Notes: generated by a model from the sequence alone, not told the origin. Positions 8,909 through 17,699 are shown, counted from the first letter of the stretch. The stretch is 64,000 nucleotides of DNA from Streptomyces sp. NBC_01428 (GCF_036231965.1 NZ_CP109499.1:5766001-5830000), one strand, 5' to 3'. Numbers and translations: made by a program.

Positions 8909-9919
8909 TCAGGCCCCGTGACACTCCCCATAAGCATTCCCCGACCCGCACCAGCACCCCGCCCCCCGCGACGGCGGCCACGCCACTGCCAGGCCTCGGG
9001 CCGCCAGTGTTGTCGCGTACTGGGGGAGGAGGGTCGTGTCCGAGGGGGAGGAGGCCTCGGAGGCTGCGAAGGCTTCGTAGGAGGGGACCGTGGCGGTGAC
9101 GATGCCCAGGTTCGGGGTGCCCGACGAGGCCAGTTCGCGGAGGGAGGACTCTATGGTCGCGAGGTGCTCCTCGTGGGAGGGGTACTCCTCGGCGAGGTCC
9201 GGGTACGCGGCGACCAGTTCGGCCAGTTCGGGGGCCGACCAGTGCAGGACCGCCACCGGGAACGGGCGGGAGAGGGCCTCGCGGTAGGCGCCCAGTTCGG
9301 CCTGGAGGCGGCTGATCTCGGCCTGGAGTTCCGCCGGGTTGTCCGAGCCGAGCGACCAGATCCGCTTGGGGTCGTGGAGCTCGTCCAGGGAGATCGCGGA
9401 CGAGTGCTGGGTGTCCGCCAGCGCGTCCCACTCGTCGTGCGCCGCGCCCAGCATCCGGCGCACCCGGTGCCGGCCGAAGAGCAGCGAACGCGTGGCGTAC
9501 GGCGGCTCCGCCACGTCCGTCAGGAGCAGGGTCGCGCCCTCGGTGAACGTGTCCTGTGCCGCTTCGAGCTCGTCGTGGGTCTCCAGGGCCTCGGCGACGA
9601 TGACCCACGGCGCCGGATCCCGGGGTGCCGCCGCGCGGACGCCGTCGATGATCGCGCGGGCCTCCGCCTCGTGGCCGTACTCCCAGAGGTTCGAGGCCTT
9701 CAAAGCACGCACCAGGTGGGGGTTCTCCAGCGGGTCCGTCGAGGACAGCAGACGGTCGTAGAGCGCGGTCGCGGCTGGGCGGTCTCCGGCCAGTTCGAGG
9801 TGGGCCGCCGCCTGCACGAGCAGGTGTTCGGCGTCCTCGGGGTAGAGGCCGGCGGTCCGCTCCAGGCGTGCCGCTTCGGCGGTGTGGTCGACGTTCTCGG
9901 CAGGCGTGTCGGGGCGCAT
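8909..9919 (-). CDS. SEC-C motif protein with TPR-like repeats
   Basis: 336 aa from ATG 9919; a TTG ten codons upstream is in frame but less likely. The C-terminus ends in a zinc-binding SEC-C motif (CWCGSGNAYGECHGA), the short domain first described at the end of SecA, here on a soluble protein. The N-terminal half is helical and repetitive (RLERTAGLYPEDAEHLLVQA, ELAGDRPAATALYDRLL), typical of tetratricopeptide-like repeats. The role is unknown; SEC-C domains usually mediate protein or ribosome contacts. Its G+C content returns to the genomic norm, marking the border of the defence island about 100 bp away. It stands alone, divergent from the sortase gene. Confidence 0.85.
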   Translation of the reverse strand: MRPDTPAENVDHTAEAARLERTAGLYPEDAEHLLVQAAAHLELAGDRPAATALYDRLLSSTDPLENPHLVRALKASNLWEYGHEAEARAIIDGVRAAAPRDPAPWVIVAEALETHDELEAAQDTFTEGATLLLTDVAEPPYATRSLLFGRHRVRRMLGAAHDEWDALADTQHSSAISLDELHDPKRIWSLGSDNPAELQAEISRLQAELGAYREALSRPFPVAVLHWSAPELAELVAAYPDLAEEYPSHEEHLATIESSLRELASSGTPNLGIVTATVPSYEAFAASEASSPSDTTLLPQYATTLAARGLAVAWPPSRGAGCWCGSGNAYGECHGA

Positions 9920-10168
9920 GGATGACACCGTACTGCCGTTGGCCGACAAAGAAGAGAGAGGTGCTGGCCACAGCGGCGGGAGTCACCAAGGGCATATGCG
10001 GGAGGGGTGGGAGGGGTGCCTGCCCCGTGCGGCGGGTGAGGGCGGGGGCCCGGTGCACCGGTCGTGGCGGCCCGAGTTCCCCCGTGAGTGCGGCGCGGAG
10101 CTGCCCCGTCGCTCTGGTGACTTCGCGAGGTGGCGCCTATCGTGCGGGCCGGCGAAGGGGGCGGTCGG

Positions 10169-11008
10169 ATGTGGGCTCCGGGGATCGTGCACCACGGGAC
10201 GCGGCGACGGCGGGCGGCGTACCGGCGGGTGGTCTGGAGCGGTGCCGAGGTGCTCGTCACCGTCGGGGTGGTGCTGCTCCTCCTCGTCGCGCACCAGCTG
10301 TGGTGGACCAACCGGCAGGCGCGGCAGGACGCGGAGCACAAGGTGCAGGCGTTGGAGCGGGAGTGGGGGACGGCGGGAACCCCCGGGGCGGCGGGGGCAG
10401 CCCCGGGAGGCGATGACTCCGGTTCCGGTTCCGCCTCCGGTTCCGGGGCGGGAACGGGAGACGGGGGTCAGGACGGGAAGAACGGCGCCGGGGCCTCCAC
10501 GGGGACGGCGTCCTCGCGCGGGGCCTCCTCCGACAGCGCCCGGACGACCCCCCGTTGGTCCCAGGCGTACGCCGTCCTCGGCATTCCCCGACTCTCCCTC
10601 CGGGTTCCCGTCGCCGAGGGCGTCAGCAAGGCGGACGTCCTCAACAAGGGGTACGTCGGCCACTACAAGGGCACCCAGCAGCCGGGGCAGGCGGGGAACT
10701 TCGCGCTCGCCGGGCACCGGAACACGCACGGGGAGCCGTTCCGGTACCTGCCGAGGCTCAGGCGCGGCGACACGATCACCGTCGAGACGAAGAGCGCGGT
10801 CTACACGTACGTCGTCGACCGAACCCTGCCGCAGACCTCGCCGAGCGACGGCGGAGTCATCCGGCCGGTGCCCCGCAGCATCGTGCGCCCGTCGTACGGG
10901 TACAGCGAGCCCGGGTACTACATCACGCTCACCACGTGCACCCCCGACTACACCTCCCGGTACCGGATGGCGGTGTGGGGGAAGCTCACGGCGATGCGCC
11001 CCCGATGA
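10169..11008 (+). CDS. Class E sortase
   Basis: 279 aa from ATG 10169, preceded by a GAAGGGGGCGG ribosome-binding site; a GTG at 10130 is in frame. One N-terminal membrane segment (VLVTVGVVLLLLVAHQLWW) is followed by a Gly/Ser/Thr-rich linker and the sortase beta-barrel. Catalytic residues are visible: His in LAGHRNTHGEP, Cys in TLTTCTPDYTS and Arg in SRYRM. The TTCTPxxTSRYRM block is characteristic of class E enzymes, which cleave LAXTG signals and attach proteins to the peptidoglycan cross-bridge. A plausible substrate with LARTG is encoded at 16797-17699. The linker length is unusually long and low in complexity. Confidence 0.92.
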   Translation: MWAPGIVHHGTRRRRAAYRRVVWSGAEVLVTVGVVLLLLVAHQLWWTNRQARQDAEHKVQALEREWGTAGTPGAAGAAPGGDDSGSGSASGSGAGTGDGGQDGKNGAGASTGTASSRGASSDSARTTPRWSQAYAVLGIPRLSLRVPVAEGVSKADVLNKGYVGHYKGTQQPGQAGNFALAGHRNTHGEPFRYLPRLRRGDTITVETKSAVYTYVVDRTLPQTSPSDGGVIRPVPRSIVRPSYGYSEPGYYITLTTCTPDYTSRYRMAVWGKLTAMRPR

Positions 11009-11217
11009 GGGGAGGGAGGGGCGGCCAGGGGTGAGCCCTGCCGAGCCGACCGCCACGCCTCCCGCCGAGCCGCGCTCCCCACCCGTCCCGCCGACCCGAC
11101 CGCGGCGCGTGCCGGCGGGCCGACGCGGCGGCCGCTTCGGGACGGCCGGCGGTGAGCATCCTGTATAACGAACGGAAGGACCGACGCACGCGCCATGGAC
11201 GAGAGGAGGGGCAGCCG

Positions 11218-11526
11218 ATGATCCGTACCTGGGCCAACGCCCGTCCCGCCGCCGTCCTGGTGCTGCTGCTGCTCCAGGTCGCCCTGTTCGACACGGGCAG
11301 CCTCTCCGCGACCGTCGCGCTCGCCGCGACCGCCGCCGCCGGGTCCGCCTTCGCGGCCTGCTCGCTCATCGTGTCGCGCTGCGCGCCCGCCGTGCCCCGC
11401 ACCCGGGTCCGTACGGCCATCCGCGACCGCGCCCGTCGTACGGCCTTCCTCGCGCAACGCGATCCGGACGCCCAGGGGCGCCCGCGGCCCAGGGCGCCCG
11501 GACACGCCCTCCCGACGGCCGCGTAG
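11218..11526 (+). CDS. Small membrane protein, DUF6412-like
   Basis: 102 aa from ATG 11218, behind the ribosome-binding site GAGGGG; a longer start at 11152 is less likely. Two closely spaced hydrophobic segments (AAVLVLLLLQVALF and TVALAATAAAGSAFAACSLI) are followed by a basic, Arg-rich cytoplasmic tail. Its position immediately upstream of a YidC-like insertase, with about 100 bp between them, is a pairing I remember from other Streptomyces, where the small protein is labelled DUF6412. A function is not known. It may be a partner or substrate of the insertase. Confidence 0.75.
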   Translation: MIRTWANARPAAVLVLLLLQVALFDTGSLSATVALAATAAAGSAFAACSLIVSRCAPAVPRTRVRTAIRDRARRTAFLAQRDPDAQGRPRPRAPGHALPTAA

Positions 11527-11626
11527 GGCACCCCTCTCCACCTTCTCCACCCCCCGGTGACCCCGCGTGGTCCGTCATGCCGCATTCCGCATCCCCGGCA
11601 CGACGAGACCCCCGGAGGGCTCACCC

Positions 11627-12394
11627 ATGTCCACGTTCCTGTCCGCTTTCGCGCACCTGGTCGAGAGCTTCGCCGACCTGCTCCAGCCCCTGTTCCACGC
11701 CTCGGCGGCCGCCGTCGCGATCGTCCTGTTCACCGCGCTCGTACGACTCCTCGTGCACCCCCTGTCGCGGGCCTCGGCGCGCGGACAGCGGGCGCGGGCC
11801 GCGCTCCAGCCGCAGATCACGGCGCTGCGCAAGAAGCACGGCAAGGACCGTGAGACGTTCCAGAAGGCCCTGATGGAACTGCACGCCGAGGAGAAGGTGT
11901 CGCCGCTCTCCGGCTGCCTGCCCAGCCTGTTCCAGATGCCGGCGTTCTTCCTGCTGTACCACCTGTTCTCCAGCTCGACGATCGGCGGCGACGCGAACTC
12001 CCTGCTCGGGCACACCCTCCTCGGAGCCCCCCTCGGCGGGCGCTGGGCGGGCGCGCTCGGTGACGGTGGGCTCTTCGGGGCCGCCGGTCTCGTCTACCTG
12101 GCCCTGTTCGCCGTCGTCGCGGCCGTGGCCACCTTCAACTTCCGGCGGACCAAGCGGATGACCGCCGCGGCGGCTCCGGCCGCGGTGGGTACCGACGGCG
12201 AACCCGTGCCCGGCCTCGCCTCGATCAACAAGCTCATGCCGTTCATGTCCTTCTTCACACTCTTCACCGTGGCCGTGGTGCCGCTGGCCGCCGCGCTGTA
12301 CGTCGTCACCAGTACGACGTGGAGCGCGGTGGAGCGGGCGGTGCTCTACCGGGACATGCCGGGAGCCGCACCCGTCGCGGCCGCGCTCGTCTGA
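11627..12394 (+). CDS. YidC/Oxa1-family membrane protein insertase
   Basis: 255 aa from ATG 11627, behind CCCGGAGGG. It contains the YidC core: a first transmembrane segment (AAVAIVLFTALVRLLVHPLS), a cytosolic helical hairpin (ITALRKKHGKDRETFQKALM), then GCLPSLFQMPAFFLLYHLF and two or three further membrane segments. YidC proteins insert and fold inner-membrane proteins with or without SecYEG. At 255 aa it is shorter than the main chromosomal YidC, which normally lies beside rnpA and jag; none of those genes is here, so this is an accessory paralogue. The pairing with the small membrane protein upstream supports a dedicated role. Confidence 0.9.
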   Translation: MSTFLSAFAHLVESFADLLQPLFHASAAAVAIVLFTALVRLLVHPLSRASARGQRARAALQPQITALRKKHGKDRETFQKALMELHAEEKVSPLSGCLPSLFQMPAFFLLYHLFSSSTIGGDANSLLGHTLLGAPLGGRWAGALGDGGLFGAAGLVYLALFAVVAAVATFNFRRTKRMTAAAAPAAVGTDGEPVPGLASINKLMPFMSFFTLFTVAVVPLAAALYVVTSTTWSAVERAVLYRDMPGAAPVAAALV

Positions 12395-12416
12395 CACCGG
12401 GGACGCGGCCGTCCCG

Positions 12417-12456
12417 GCGGTCCAGTCCGTGAACGGGGTCTTGCGGACTGGACCGC
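12417..12456 (+). terminator. Hairpin downstream of yidC-like gene
   Basis: A perfect 13-bp inverted repeat (GCGGTCCAGTCCG / CGGACTGGACCGC) with a 14-base loop begins 22 bp after the insertase stop. No T-run follows, which is usual for Streptomyces terminators. It could instead be an operator for the downstream hydrolase gene. Confidence 0.55.
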
Positions 12457-12531
12457 GAGCTTGGAGGATCGACCAGTCATCCGATGGCTGCACCCGTCGG
12501 TCGACGCCCGCGATCGAGGGAGATGGTGATC

Positions 12532-13389
12532 ATGAAGCTGCTGCGAGTCGGTACGGCGGGGTCGGAGCGACCCGCGCTGCTCGACGCCCAGGGGACTCTG
12601 CGGGATCTGTCGGGTCTCGTTCCCGACATCGACGGGGGACTGCTCGCCGACGAGGCCGCGCTCGGACGGATCCGTTCCGCCGCCGAGTCCGGTGAGCTGC
12701 CCGTGCTGGACGCGACCGGGCTGCGCGTCGGGCCGCCGCTGGCCCGGATCGGCAAGGTCGTGTGCATCGGGCTGAACTACCACGACCACGCCCGCGAGAC
12801 CGGGGCGGAGGCGCCCGGCGAGCCGGTCGTCTTCTTCAAGGCCTCGGACACCGTGGTCGGTCCGGACGACACGGTGCTCGTGCCGCGCGGGTCGGTGAAG
12901 ACCGACTGGGAGGTCGAGCTGGCCGTCGTCATCGGACGTACCGCCCGCTACCTGGAGTCCCACGAGGAGGCGCTCGCCCACGTCGCCGGATACGCGGTGG
13001 CGCACGACGTCTCCGAGCGCGAGTTCCAGATCGAGCGCGGCGGGACCTGGGACAAGGGCAAGAACTGCGAGACGTTCAACCCGCTGGGGCCGTGGCTGGT
13101 GACCGCGGACGAGGTGCCGGACCCGCAGGCGCTGTCGCTGAAGCTGTGGGTGAACGGCGAGCTGAAGCAGGACGGTACGACCGCCGAGCAGATCTTCCCC
13201 GTCGCCGAGGTCGTCCGGTACGTCAGCCACTTCATGACGCTGTATCCGGGCGACGTCATCAACACCGGTACGCCGGCGGGGGTCGCCATGGGGCAGCCCG
13301 AGCCGAAGCCGTATCTGCGGGCCGGGGATGTCGTGGAGTTGGAGATCGCGGGGTTGGGGCGGCAGCGGCAGGAACTCAAGGGCGCGTAA
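12532..13389 (+). CDS. Fumarylacetoacetate hydrolase-family protein
   Basis: 285 aa from ATG 12532, behind GAGGGAGATGG. The C-terminal two thirds carry the FAH fold with its metal-binding pattern: CIGLNYHDHARETG, EPVVFFKASDTVVGPDD, SVKTDWEVELAVVIG (acidic ligands) and NTGTPAGVAMG. Family members are Mg-dependent acylpyruvate hydrolases, oxaloacetate decarboxylases or 2-hydroxyhepta-2,4-diene-1,7-dioate isomerases. The sequence alone does not decide among these. There is no catabolic gene next to it, so it may be a stand-alone housekeeping enzyme of the FAHD1 type. Confidence 0.88.
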   Translation: MKLLRVGTAGSERPALLDAQGTLRDLSGLVPDIDGGLLADEAALGRIRSAAESGELPVLDATGLRVGPPLARIGKVVCIGLNYHDHARETGAEAPGEPVVFFKASDTVVGPDDTVLVPRGSVKTDWEVELAVVIGRTARYLESHEEALAHVAGYAVAHDVSEREFQIERGGTWDKGKNCETFNPLGPWLVTADEVPDPQALSLKLWVNGELKQDGTTAEQIFPVAEVVRYVSHFMTLYPGDVINTGTPAGVAMGQPEPKPYLRAGDVVELEIAGLGRQRQELKGA

Positions 13390-13440
13390 GCGCTCCGCTT
13401 CGTTCGCGGTGGGGTCCGCTGGGGTCGGGGTCTCCTCCTG

Positions 13441-13686
13441 GCCGCGGGTGCGTTGTGGCTTGTCGCGCCGTTCCCCGCGCCCCTGAGTCGGCTTCCGCCT
13501 CATGTTCGCTGCGGGTGTGTCGTGGTTGCTCGCGCGGTTCCCCGCGCCCCTGGACGGGCGGCCCAACCGGTTCGGCCGCGGGTGCGTTGTGGCTTGTCGC
13601 GCCGTTCCCCGCGCCCCTGGACGGGGCGGCCCAACCGGTTCGGCCGCCCGTGCGTCGTGGTTGCTCGCGCCGTTCCCCGCGCCCCT
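13441..13686. repeat. Four-copy ~67-bp tandem repeat
   Basis: The core GTTCCCCGCGCCCCT occurs near 13470, 13537, 13604 and 13672, a period of 67-68 bp, between the FAH-family gene and the convergent heme-degrading-domain gene. Each unit also carries a GTGCGTTGTGGCTTGTCGCG-like segment (variant GTCGTGGTTGCTCGCG in units 2 and 4) and, between units 2-3 and 3-4, GCGGCCCAACCGGTTCGGCC. Units alternate in the two variants, which suggests duplication of a dimer. Confidence 0.85.
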
Positions 13687-13710
13687 CTCGGGGCGCGGGG
13701 GCATGGGGCG

Positions 13711-14184
13711 TTATGCCTTGAGGAACTTTTCCAGGGCCTCGACCACCAGGCGGTGGTCCTCGATCTGGGGGAGGCCGGAGACCACCACCGTGCCGATGAC
13801 GCCCGTGTCCTTGACCGTGAGCGGGAACGCCCCGCCGTGGGCCGCGTACGTGTCGGGGTCCAGGCGGGAGGAGTCCTCGAACGTCGTGCCCTTCGCGCGG
13901 AACCGGGAGCCGACGAGGAGCGAGGAGCAGCCGTAGCGCTCGACCACGCGGCGCTTGCGGTCGATCCAGGCGTCGTTGTCCGGCGTCGAACCGGGCAGCG
14001 CCGCGTGGAACAGTTGCTGGCCCCCGCGACGGATGTCGACGGCGACCGGCGCGTTGCGCTCGCGGGCCAGCTCGACGAGGAGCGTGCCGAGGGTCCAGGC
14101 GTCGTCGTGGGTGAAGCGGGGGAGCGTCAGCCGGCGCTCCTGCTCCTCCAGCTCGGCGATCTCGGGTGCGGCGGGCGCGTTCAC
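13711..14184 (-). CDS. Heme-degrading-domain protein, UPF0303/HbpS-like
   Basis: 157 aa from GTG 14184, whose first bases overlap the stop of the oxidoreductase gene (GTGA). The sequence resembles the GlcG/HbpS-like UPF0303 family: LARERNAPVAVDI, QLFHAALPGSTPDNDAWIDR, an RKRRVVERYGCSSL helix and the final GTVVVSGLPQIEDH. Related folds bind heme or corrinoids; a few degrade heme. It is translationally coupled to a Gfo/Idh/MocA enzyme, so it probably shares a sugar or inositol-type pathway and the ROK regulator that faces the operon. No secretion signal, unlike exported HbpS. Confidence 0.75.
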   Translation of the reverse strand: MNAPAAPEIAELEEQERRLTLPRFTHDDAWTLGTLLVELARERNAPVAVDIRRGGQQLFHAALPGSTPDNDAWIDRKRRVVERYGCSSLLVGSRFRAKGTTFEDSSRLDPDTYAAHGGAFPLTVKDTGVIGTVVVSGLPQIEDHRLVVEALEKFLKA

Positions 14185-15257
14185 AGGGACACCACCACTC
14201 CCTCGTGCGCGGAGCGGCGGGCCGCCTCCAGGACGTCGAGCGCGGCGGCGGCCTCGTGCGCGGTCACCGGGTTCGGTGCGCCGTCGCGCAGGGCGGCGGC
14301 GACGGCCGCGTAGTACGCGGGGTAGGCGCCCGGGACGGTGGGCTGCGGGCGGCCGCCACCGGTCAGCGGGGACTCGCCGGAGCCGACGCGGCCCCACAGC
14401 GACTGCGGCTCCACGCCCCACGGGGACGCGCCGCCGGGACGCTTGCCCTCGCGCAGGTCGGCCTCCTGGGGGTCGAGCCCGTACTTGACGTAGCCCGCCT
14501 GCGAACCGAGGACGCGGAAGCGCGGACCGAGCTGCGCGGTCGTCGCGGACACGTAGAGGTGGGAGCGGACCCCGCTCGTGTGCGTGATCGCGATGAACGT
14601 GTCGTCGTCGGTCGCGGCGCCCGGCCGGCGGATGTCCGACTCGGCGTACACCGAGGCGGCGGGGCCGAAGAGGACGAGTGCCTGGTCGACGACGTGGCTG
14701 CCGAGGTCGTAGAGGAGACCTCCGATCTCTGCCGGGTCGCCGGACTCGCGCCAGCCGCCCTTGGGCTGCGGACGCCACCGCTCGAAACGGGACTCGAAGC
14801 GCCAGACGTCACCCAGTTCGCCCTCGGCGATGAGTCCCTGGAGGGTCAGGAAGTCGTTGTCCCAGCGGCGGTTCTGGAATACGGAGAGCAGAAGGCCGCG
14901 CTCGTCGGCCAGGGCGGCCAGCTCGCGTGCCTCGGCCGCCGTACCGGCGATGGGCTTGTCCACGACGACCGGGAGGCCCGCCTTGAGGGCCGCCGTCGCG
15001 ATCGGGACGTGCGTCTTGTTCGGGGACGCGATGACGATCAGGTCGAGTTCGTCGGCGCGGGCCCACAGGTCGTCGGGCGTGGCGGCGAACCGGAGTCCGT
15101 CGCCGAACTCGGCGCGGGCCTGTTCCTGCCGCTCCGGGTTGGAGGTGACGACCGTGTCGAGGGTCAGGCCCTCGGTCGAGGCGATCAGCGGGGCGTGGAA
15201 GACGGAGCCCGCGAGGCCGTAGCCGACGAGACCCACACGGAGGGGCGTACCAGTCAT
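14181..15257 (-). CDS. Gfo/Idh/MocA-family oxidoreductase
   Basis: 358 aa from ATG 15257 (10 bases after GGGAGG; ATG 15266 sits too close to it). The N-terminal Rossmann domain begins VGLVGYGLAGSVFH. The catalytic-type Lys is in VVDKPIAGT, the EKP-equivalent of the family, and the C-terminal domain includes GLLYDLGSHVVDQAL with the usual Asp/His. Such enzymes reduce or oxidise sugars, inositols or imines with NAD(P). It is the first gene of a two-gene operon with the UPF0303 protein, divergent from a ROK regulator whose likely operator lies in the shared promoter. The substrate cannot be told from the sequence. Confidence 0.9.
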   Translation of the reverse strand: MTGTPLRVGLVGYGLAGSVFHAPLIASTEGLTLDTVVTSNPERQEQARAEFGDGLRFAATPDDLWARADELDLIVIASPNKTHVPIATAALKAGLPVVVDKPIAGTAAEARELAALADERGLLLSVFQNRRWDNDFLTLQGLIAEGELGDVWRFESRFERWRPQPKGGWRESGDPAEIGGLLYDLGSHVVDQALVLFGPAASVYAESDIRRPGAATDDDTFIAITHTSGVRSHLYVSATTAQLGPRFRVLGSQAGYVKYGLDPQEADLREGKRPGGASPWGVEPQSLWGRVGSGESPLTGGGRPQPTVPGAYPAYYAAVAAALRDGAPNPVTAHEAAAALDVLEAARRSAHEGVVVSL

Positions 15258-15273
15258 GCCTGTCATGCCTCCC

Positions 15274-15298
15274 ACTTTCGCAACGCTGTTGCCAAAGT
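15274..15298. promoter_or_regulatory. 25-bp inverted repeat, likely ROK repressor operator
   Basis: Arms ACTTTCGCAAC and GTTGCCAAAGT flank the spacer GCT; only one position breaks the symmetry. It lies 17 bp upstream of both the oxidoreductase and ROK starts, so one bound dimer could control both. Confidence 0.75.
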
Positions 15299-15314
15299 GC
15301 AAGCGCGGGGGACA

Positions 15315-16556
15315 ATGGGTCCCGTGAACAGGACCGATGTGGGTGGGAGCGGTGGCGTGACCGGGGTGCCCGGGGGCTCCGCACGGGGCAGTGGTGCCGG
15401 GGAGACCGGGGGTGCGGGGTCGGCCGGGGGCGCGGGGGCCGCGTCGGTCGTCGCTGGGCCCGGGACTCCCGGGGTGAATCTCCTTGCCCTGCGCAGCCAC
15501 AACGCCGCGCTGGTGCTCGACCTGCTGCGCACGGCCGGGGCCGCCGGGATCAGCCGGCTCGAACTGGCCGAGCGCACGGGACTGACCCCGCAGGCCGTCA
15601 GCAAGATCACCGCGCGGCTGCGGGCCGAGGGTCTCGCCGCGGAGGCGGGACGCCGCGCGTCCACCGGCGGCAAGCCCCGTACGGTGCTGCGGCTCGTGCC
15701 CGAGGCCGGCCACGCCGTCGGCCTGCACCTCGACCGGGACGAACTGACCGCGGTGCTCTGCGATCTCACCGGCGCGGTGGTCGCCGAGCGGCGTGCCCCC
15801 CTGGACCTCGGGGCCGGGGCCGACGCGGTGGTCGAGGGCGCCGCCGGTGAGGTGGAGGCCCTGCTCGGCGGGGTGTCCCCGCTGGGCGTGGGAGTCGCGC
15901 TGCCCGGCCCCCTCGACCACACCCTCGGTGTCCTGCACCGGGTCACGGGCTTCCCCGAGTGGGACGGCTTCGCGCTGCGGGACGCGCTGGCCGGGCGGCT
16001 GGGGCTCCCGGTGGTCGTCGACAAGGACACCAACGCCGCCGCCCTCGGTGTCGCGGTGGGAGCCGGTTCCGGTTCCGGCCCGGTGGGCGGCGGGTCCTTC
16101 GCCTACCTGCATCTCGGGACGGGGCTGGGCGCCGGACTCGTGATCGGCGGGACCGTGCACCGCGGGGCCCGCACCGGGGCCGGCGAGTTCGGACACCAGG
16201 TCATCCAGCTGGACGGCCCGCTGTGCGAGTGCGGGAACCGCGGCTGCATCGAGGTGCTCTGCCTCGACGCGGTCGGACGCGGCACCCTCGACGAGGCGGC
16301 CCGGGTGCTCGGCGCCGGGGCCGCGAACCTCGTGGGCCTGCTCGACATCGACCTCGTGCTGCTGGGCGGACGGACGGTCGCCGCCCACGAGGAGGTCTTC
16401 GTACGGGGAGTCGGCGCCGTCCTCGGGGAACGGGCCCGGCGCGAAGGCGGCGGCACGGCGATTCCGGTCGGCGTGGCTCCCGGCGGTGCGCGCGGTGTGG
16501 CCGAGGGCGCGGCCCAGCTCCTGCTGGCCCCGCTCTTCGGACGGGGGGACGGCTGA
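15315..16556 (+). CDS. ROK-family transcriptional regulator
   Basis: 413 aa from ATG 15315; GTG 15324 is an alternative. A Gly-rich N-terminal tail of about 50 residues precedes a winged helix-turn-helix (GISRLELAERTGLTPQAVSK). The sugar-kinase-like domain follows: DKDTNAAALG, HLGTGLGAGLVIGG, GEFGHQVI and the ROK zinc signature CECGNRGCIE. ROK repressors release DNA on binding a sugar or phosphosugar. The divergent oxidoreductase operon and the palindrome between them are its expected target. The kinase phosphate-binding glycines are present but the protein is of repressor length, so kinase activity is not predicted. Confidence 0.92.
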   Translation: MGPVNRTDVGGSGGVTGVPGGSARGSGAGETGGAGSAGGAGAASVVAGPGTPGVNLLALRSHNAALVLDLLRTAGAAGISRLELAERTGLTPQAVSKITARLRAEGLAAEAGRRASTGGKPRTVLRLVPEAGHAVGLHLDRDELTAVLCDLTGAVVAERRAPLDLGAGADAVVEGAAGEVEALLGGVSPLGVGVALPGPLDHTLGVLHRVTGFPEWDGFALRDALAGRLGLPVVVDKDTNAAALGVAVGAGSGSGPVGGGSFAYLHLGTGLGAGLVIGGTVHRGARTGAGEFGHQVIQLDGPLCECGNRGCIEVLCLDAVGRGTLDEAARVLGAGAANLVGLLDIDLVLLGGRTVAAHEEVFVRGVGAVLGERARREGGGTAIPVGVAPGGARGVAEGAAQLLLAPLFGRGDG

Positions 16557-16796
16557 GCGGAGGGGTGGGAAGTCCGGTGGTGGAGGGCCGGTTCTCGTGG
16601 CTCGGGATCAGGGTCCGTCCGGGCGGGTGATCCGGGGCGGGCGGGGGATTTCCGCCGCCGAACGGGGGGCCGGTGCGCGTGGCGTGCCGGGCGGCGTCGG
16701 CGAGGCGTGTCAAGGTCACGGCGCCATTGCCCCGTACCGCCTGACGCTTTCGAAGCTTCCGATCCCCGTCCCCCACCGATCGGCCCGAGGCTCCCC

Positions 16797-17699
16797 ATGC
16801 GACTGCGTACGTCCCACCCGCTCGTCCCGACCGCCCTCGCCCTGAGCGCGGCACTCGCACCGGTGCCCGCCCACGCGCTCGAACCGCGTCCCGCGTGCGT
16901 GGCGTCCGACACCCATGACTTCCCCGTCACGAGCCGGATCCACGGCGGCCCGGACGACTACCGGCCGGGCGGCGACTTCGGGACCTGGTACCTCGACCTC
17001 ACCAACACCACCGCGCACACCTGCGGCGCGATCCACCCCGTCGTCGTCCTCGTGGACAGCGGCAGGACGCTGCGGCCGGAGCAGCTGCGGATGGAGTTCT
17101 ACGACGGCGGGCGGGCGCACCCGGTGACGTTCGAGCGGAGCGACGAGGCCGAGAACGTGGCGCCCTTCGACGACGGATTCCCCGGGTTCACCGTGGCGCC
17201 CGGCCGCACCCTGACCGTGAAGGTGCGGCTCTCCTTCTCCTCCGCCGCGACCGCACCGAACGACGTCGTGGCGAGCGCCTCGGTCGTGCAGCGGCACGGC
17301 GGCGACGGCGACTGGGTGGGGGAGTCGAACGACTACCGGTTCCACGTCGGGGACGACGGCGAGGACACCGGGCGGGAGCGGGACACGGACGAGGGCGGCA
17401 CCACGGACCCCGGCACCGCCACGGCCGACGCGGGCACCGGCAGCGCGAGCCCCGGCACGGGGACCGCGACCGGGGGCACCCGGAGCCCCGGAACCGGCAC
17501 CGCGAGCCCGGGTGCGAGCGCCGGCGCTTCCGCCTCCGCCGGTACGGGCCTCGCGGCGCCGGACGTGGACGAGCTGGCCAGGACCGGACCCGGCGGCGCC
17601 CCGAACCGTCCGGTACTGGCCGCGCTCGCGGTCGCCCTGACGGTCCTCGGAGCCGGACTGCTCCTCGTGGCACGGCGGTTGCGCGGCCGCCGCCGCTGA
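16797..17699 (+). CDS. Secreted LAXTG-anchored surface protein
   Basis: 300 aa from ATG 16797. A cleavable signal peptide (about 1-28, ending APVPAHA) leads into a beta-rich domain of about 150 residues with two Cys (ACVASD, HTCGAIH). A Thr/Gly/Ser/Pro-rich stalk of about 75 residues follows. The C-terminus is a classical sorting signal: ELARTGPGG, a hydrophobic helix (VLAALAVALTVLGAGLLLVA) and RRLRGRRR. LAXTG is the class E sortase motif, so it is probably joined to peptidoglycan by an enzyme like that encoded at 10169-11008. The globular domain is not recognised; it may be an adhesive or carbohydrate-binding module. Confidence 0.85.
   Translation: MRLRTSHPLVPTALALSAALAPVPAHALEPRPACVASDTHDFPVTSRIHGGPDDYRPGGDFGTWYLDLTNTTAHTCGAIHPVVVLVDSGRTLRPEQLRMEFYDGGRAHPVTFERSDEAENVAPFDDGFPGFTVAPGRTLTVKVRLSFSSAATAPNDVVASASVVQRHGGDGDWVGESNDYRFHVGDDGEDTGRERDTDEGGTTDPGTATADAGTGSASPGTGTATGGTRSPGTGTASPGASAGASASAGTGLAAPDVDELARTGPGGAPNRPVLAALAVALTVLGAGLLLVARRLRGRRR

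Noticed and set aside
8117..10058. Long open frames extending the Z1 and vsr genes upstream
   Set aside because: The extensions are out-of-frame readings of the vsr and SEC-C genes; the family alignment and start codons place the true starts at 8116 and 8801.
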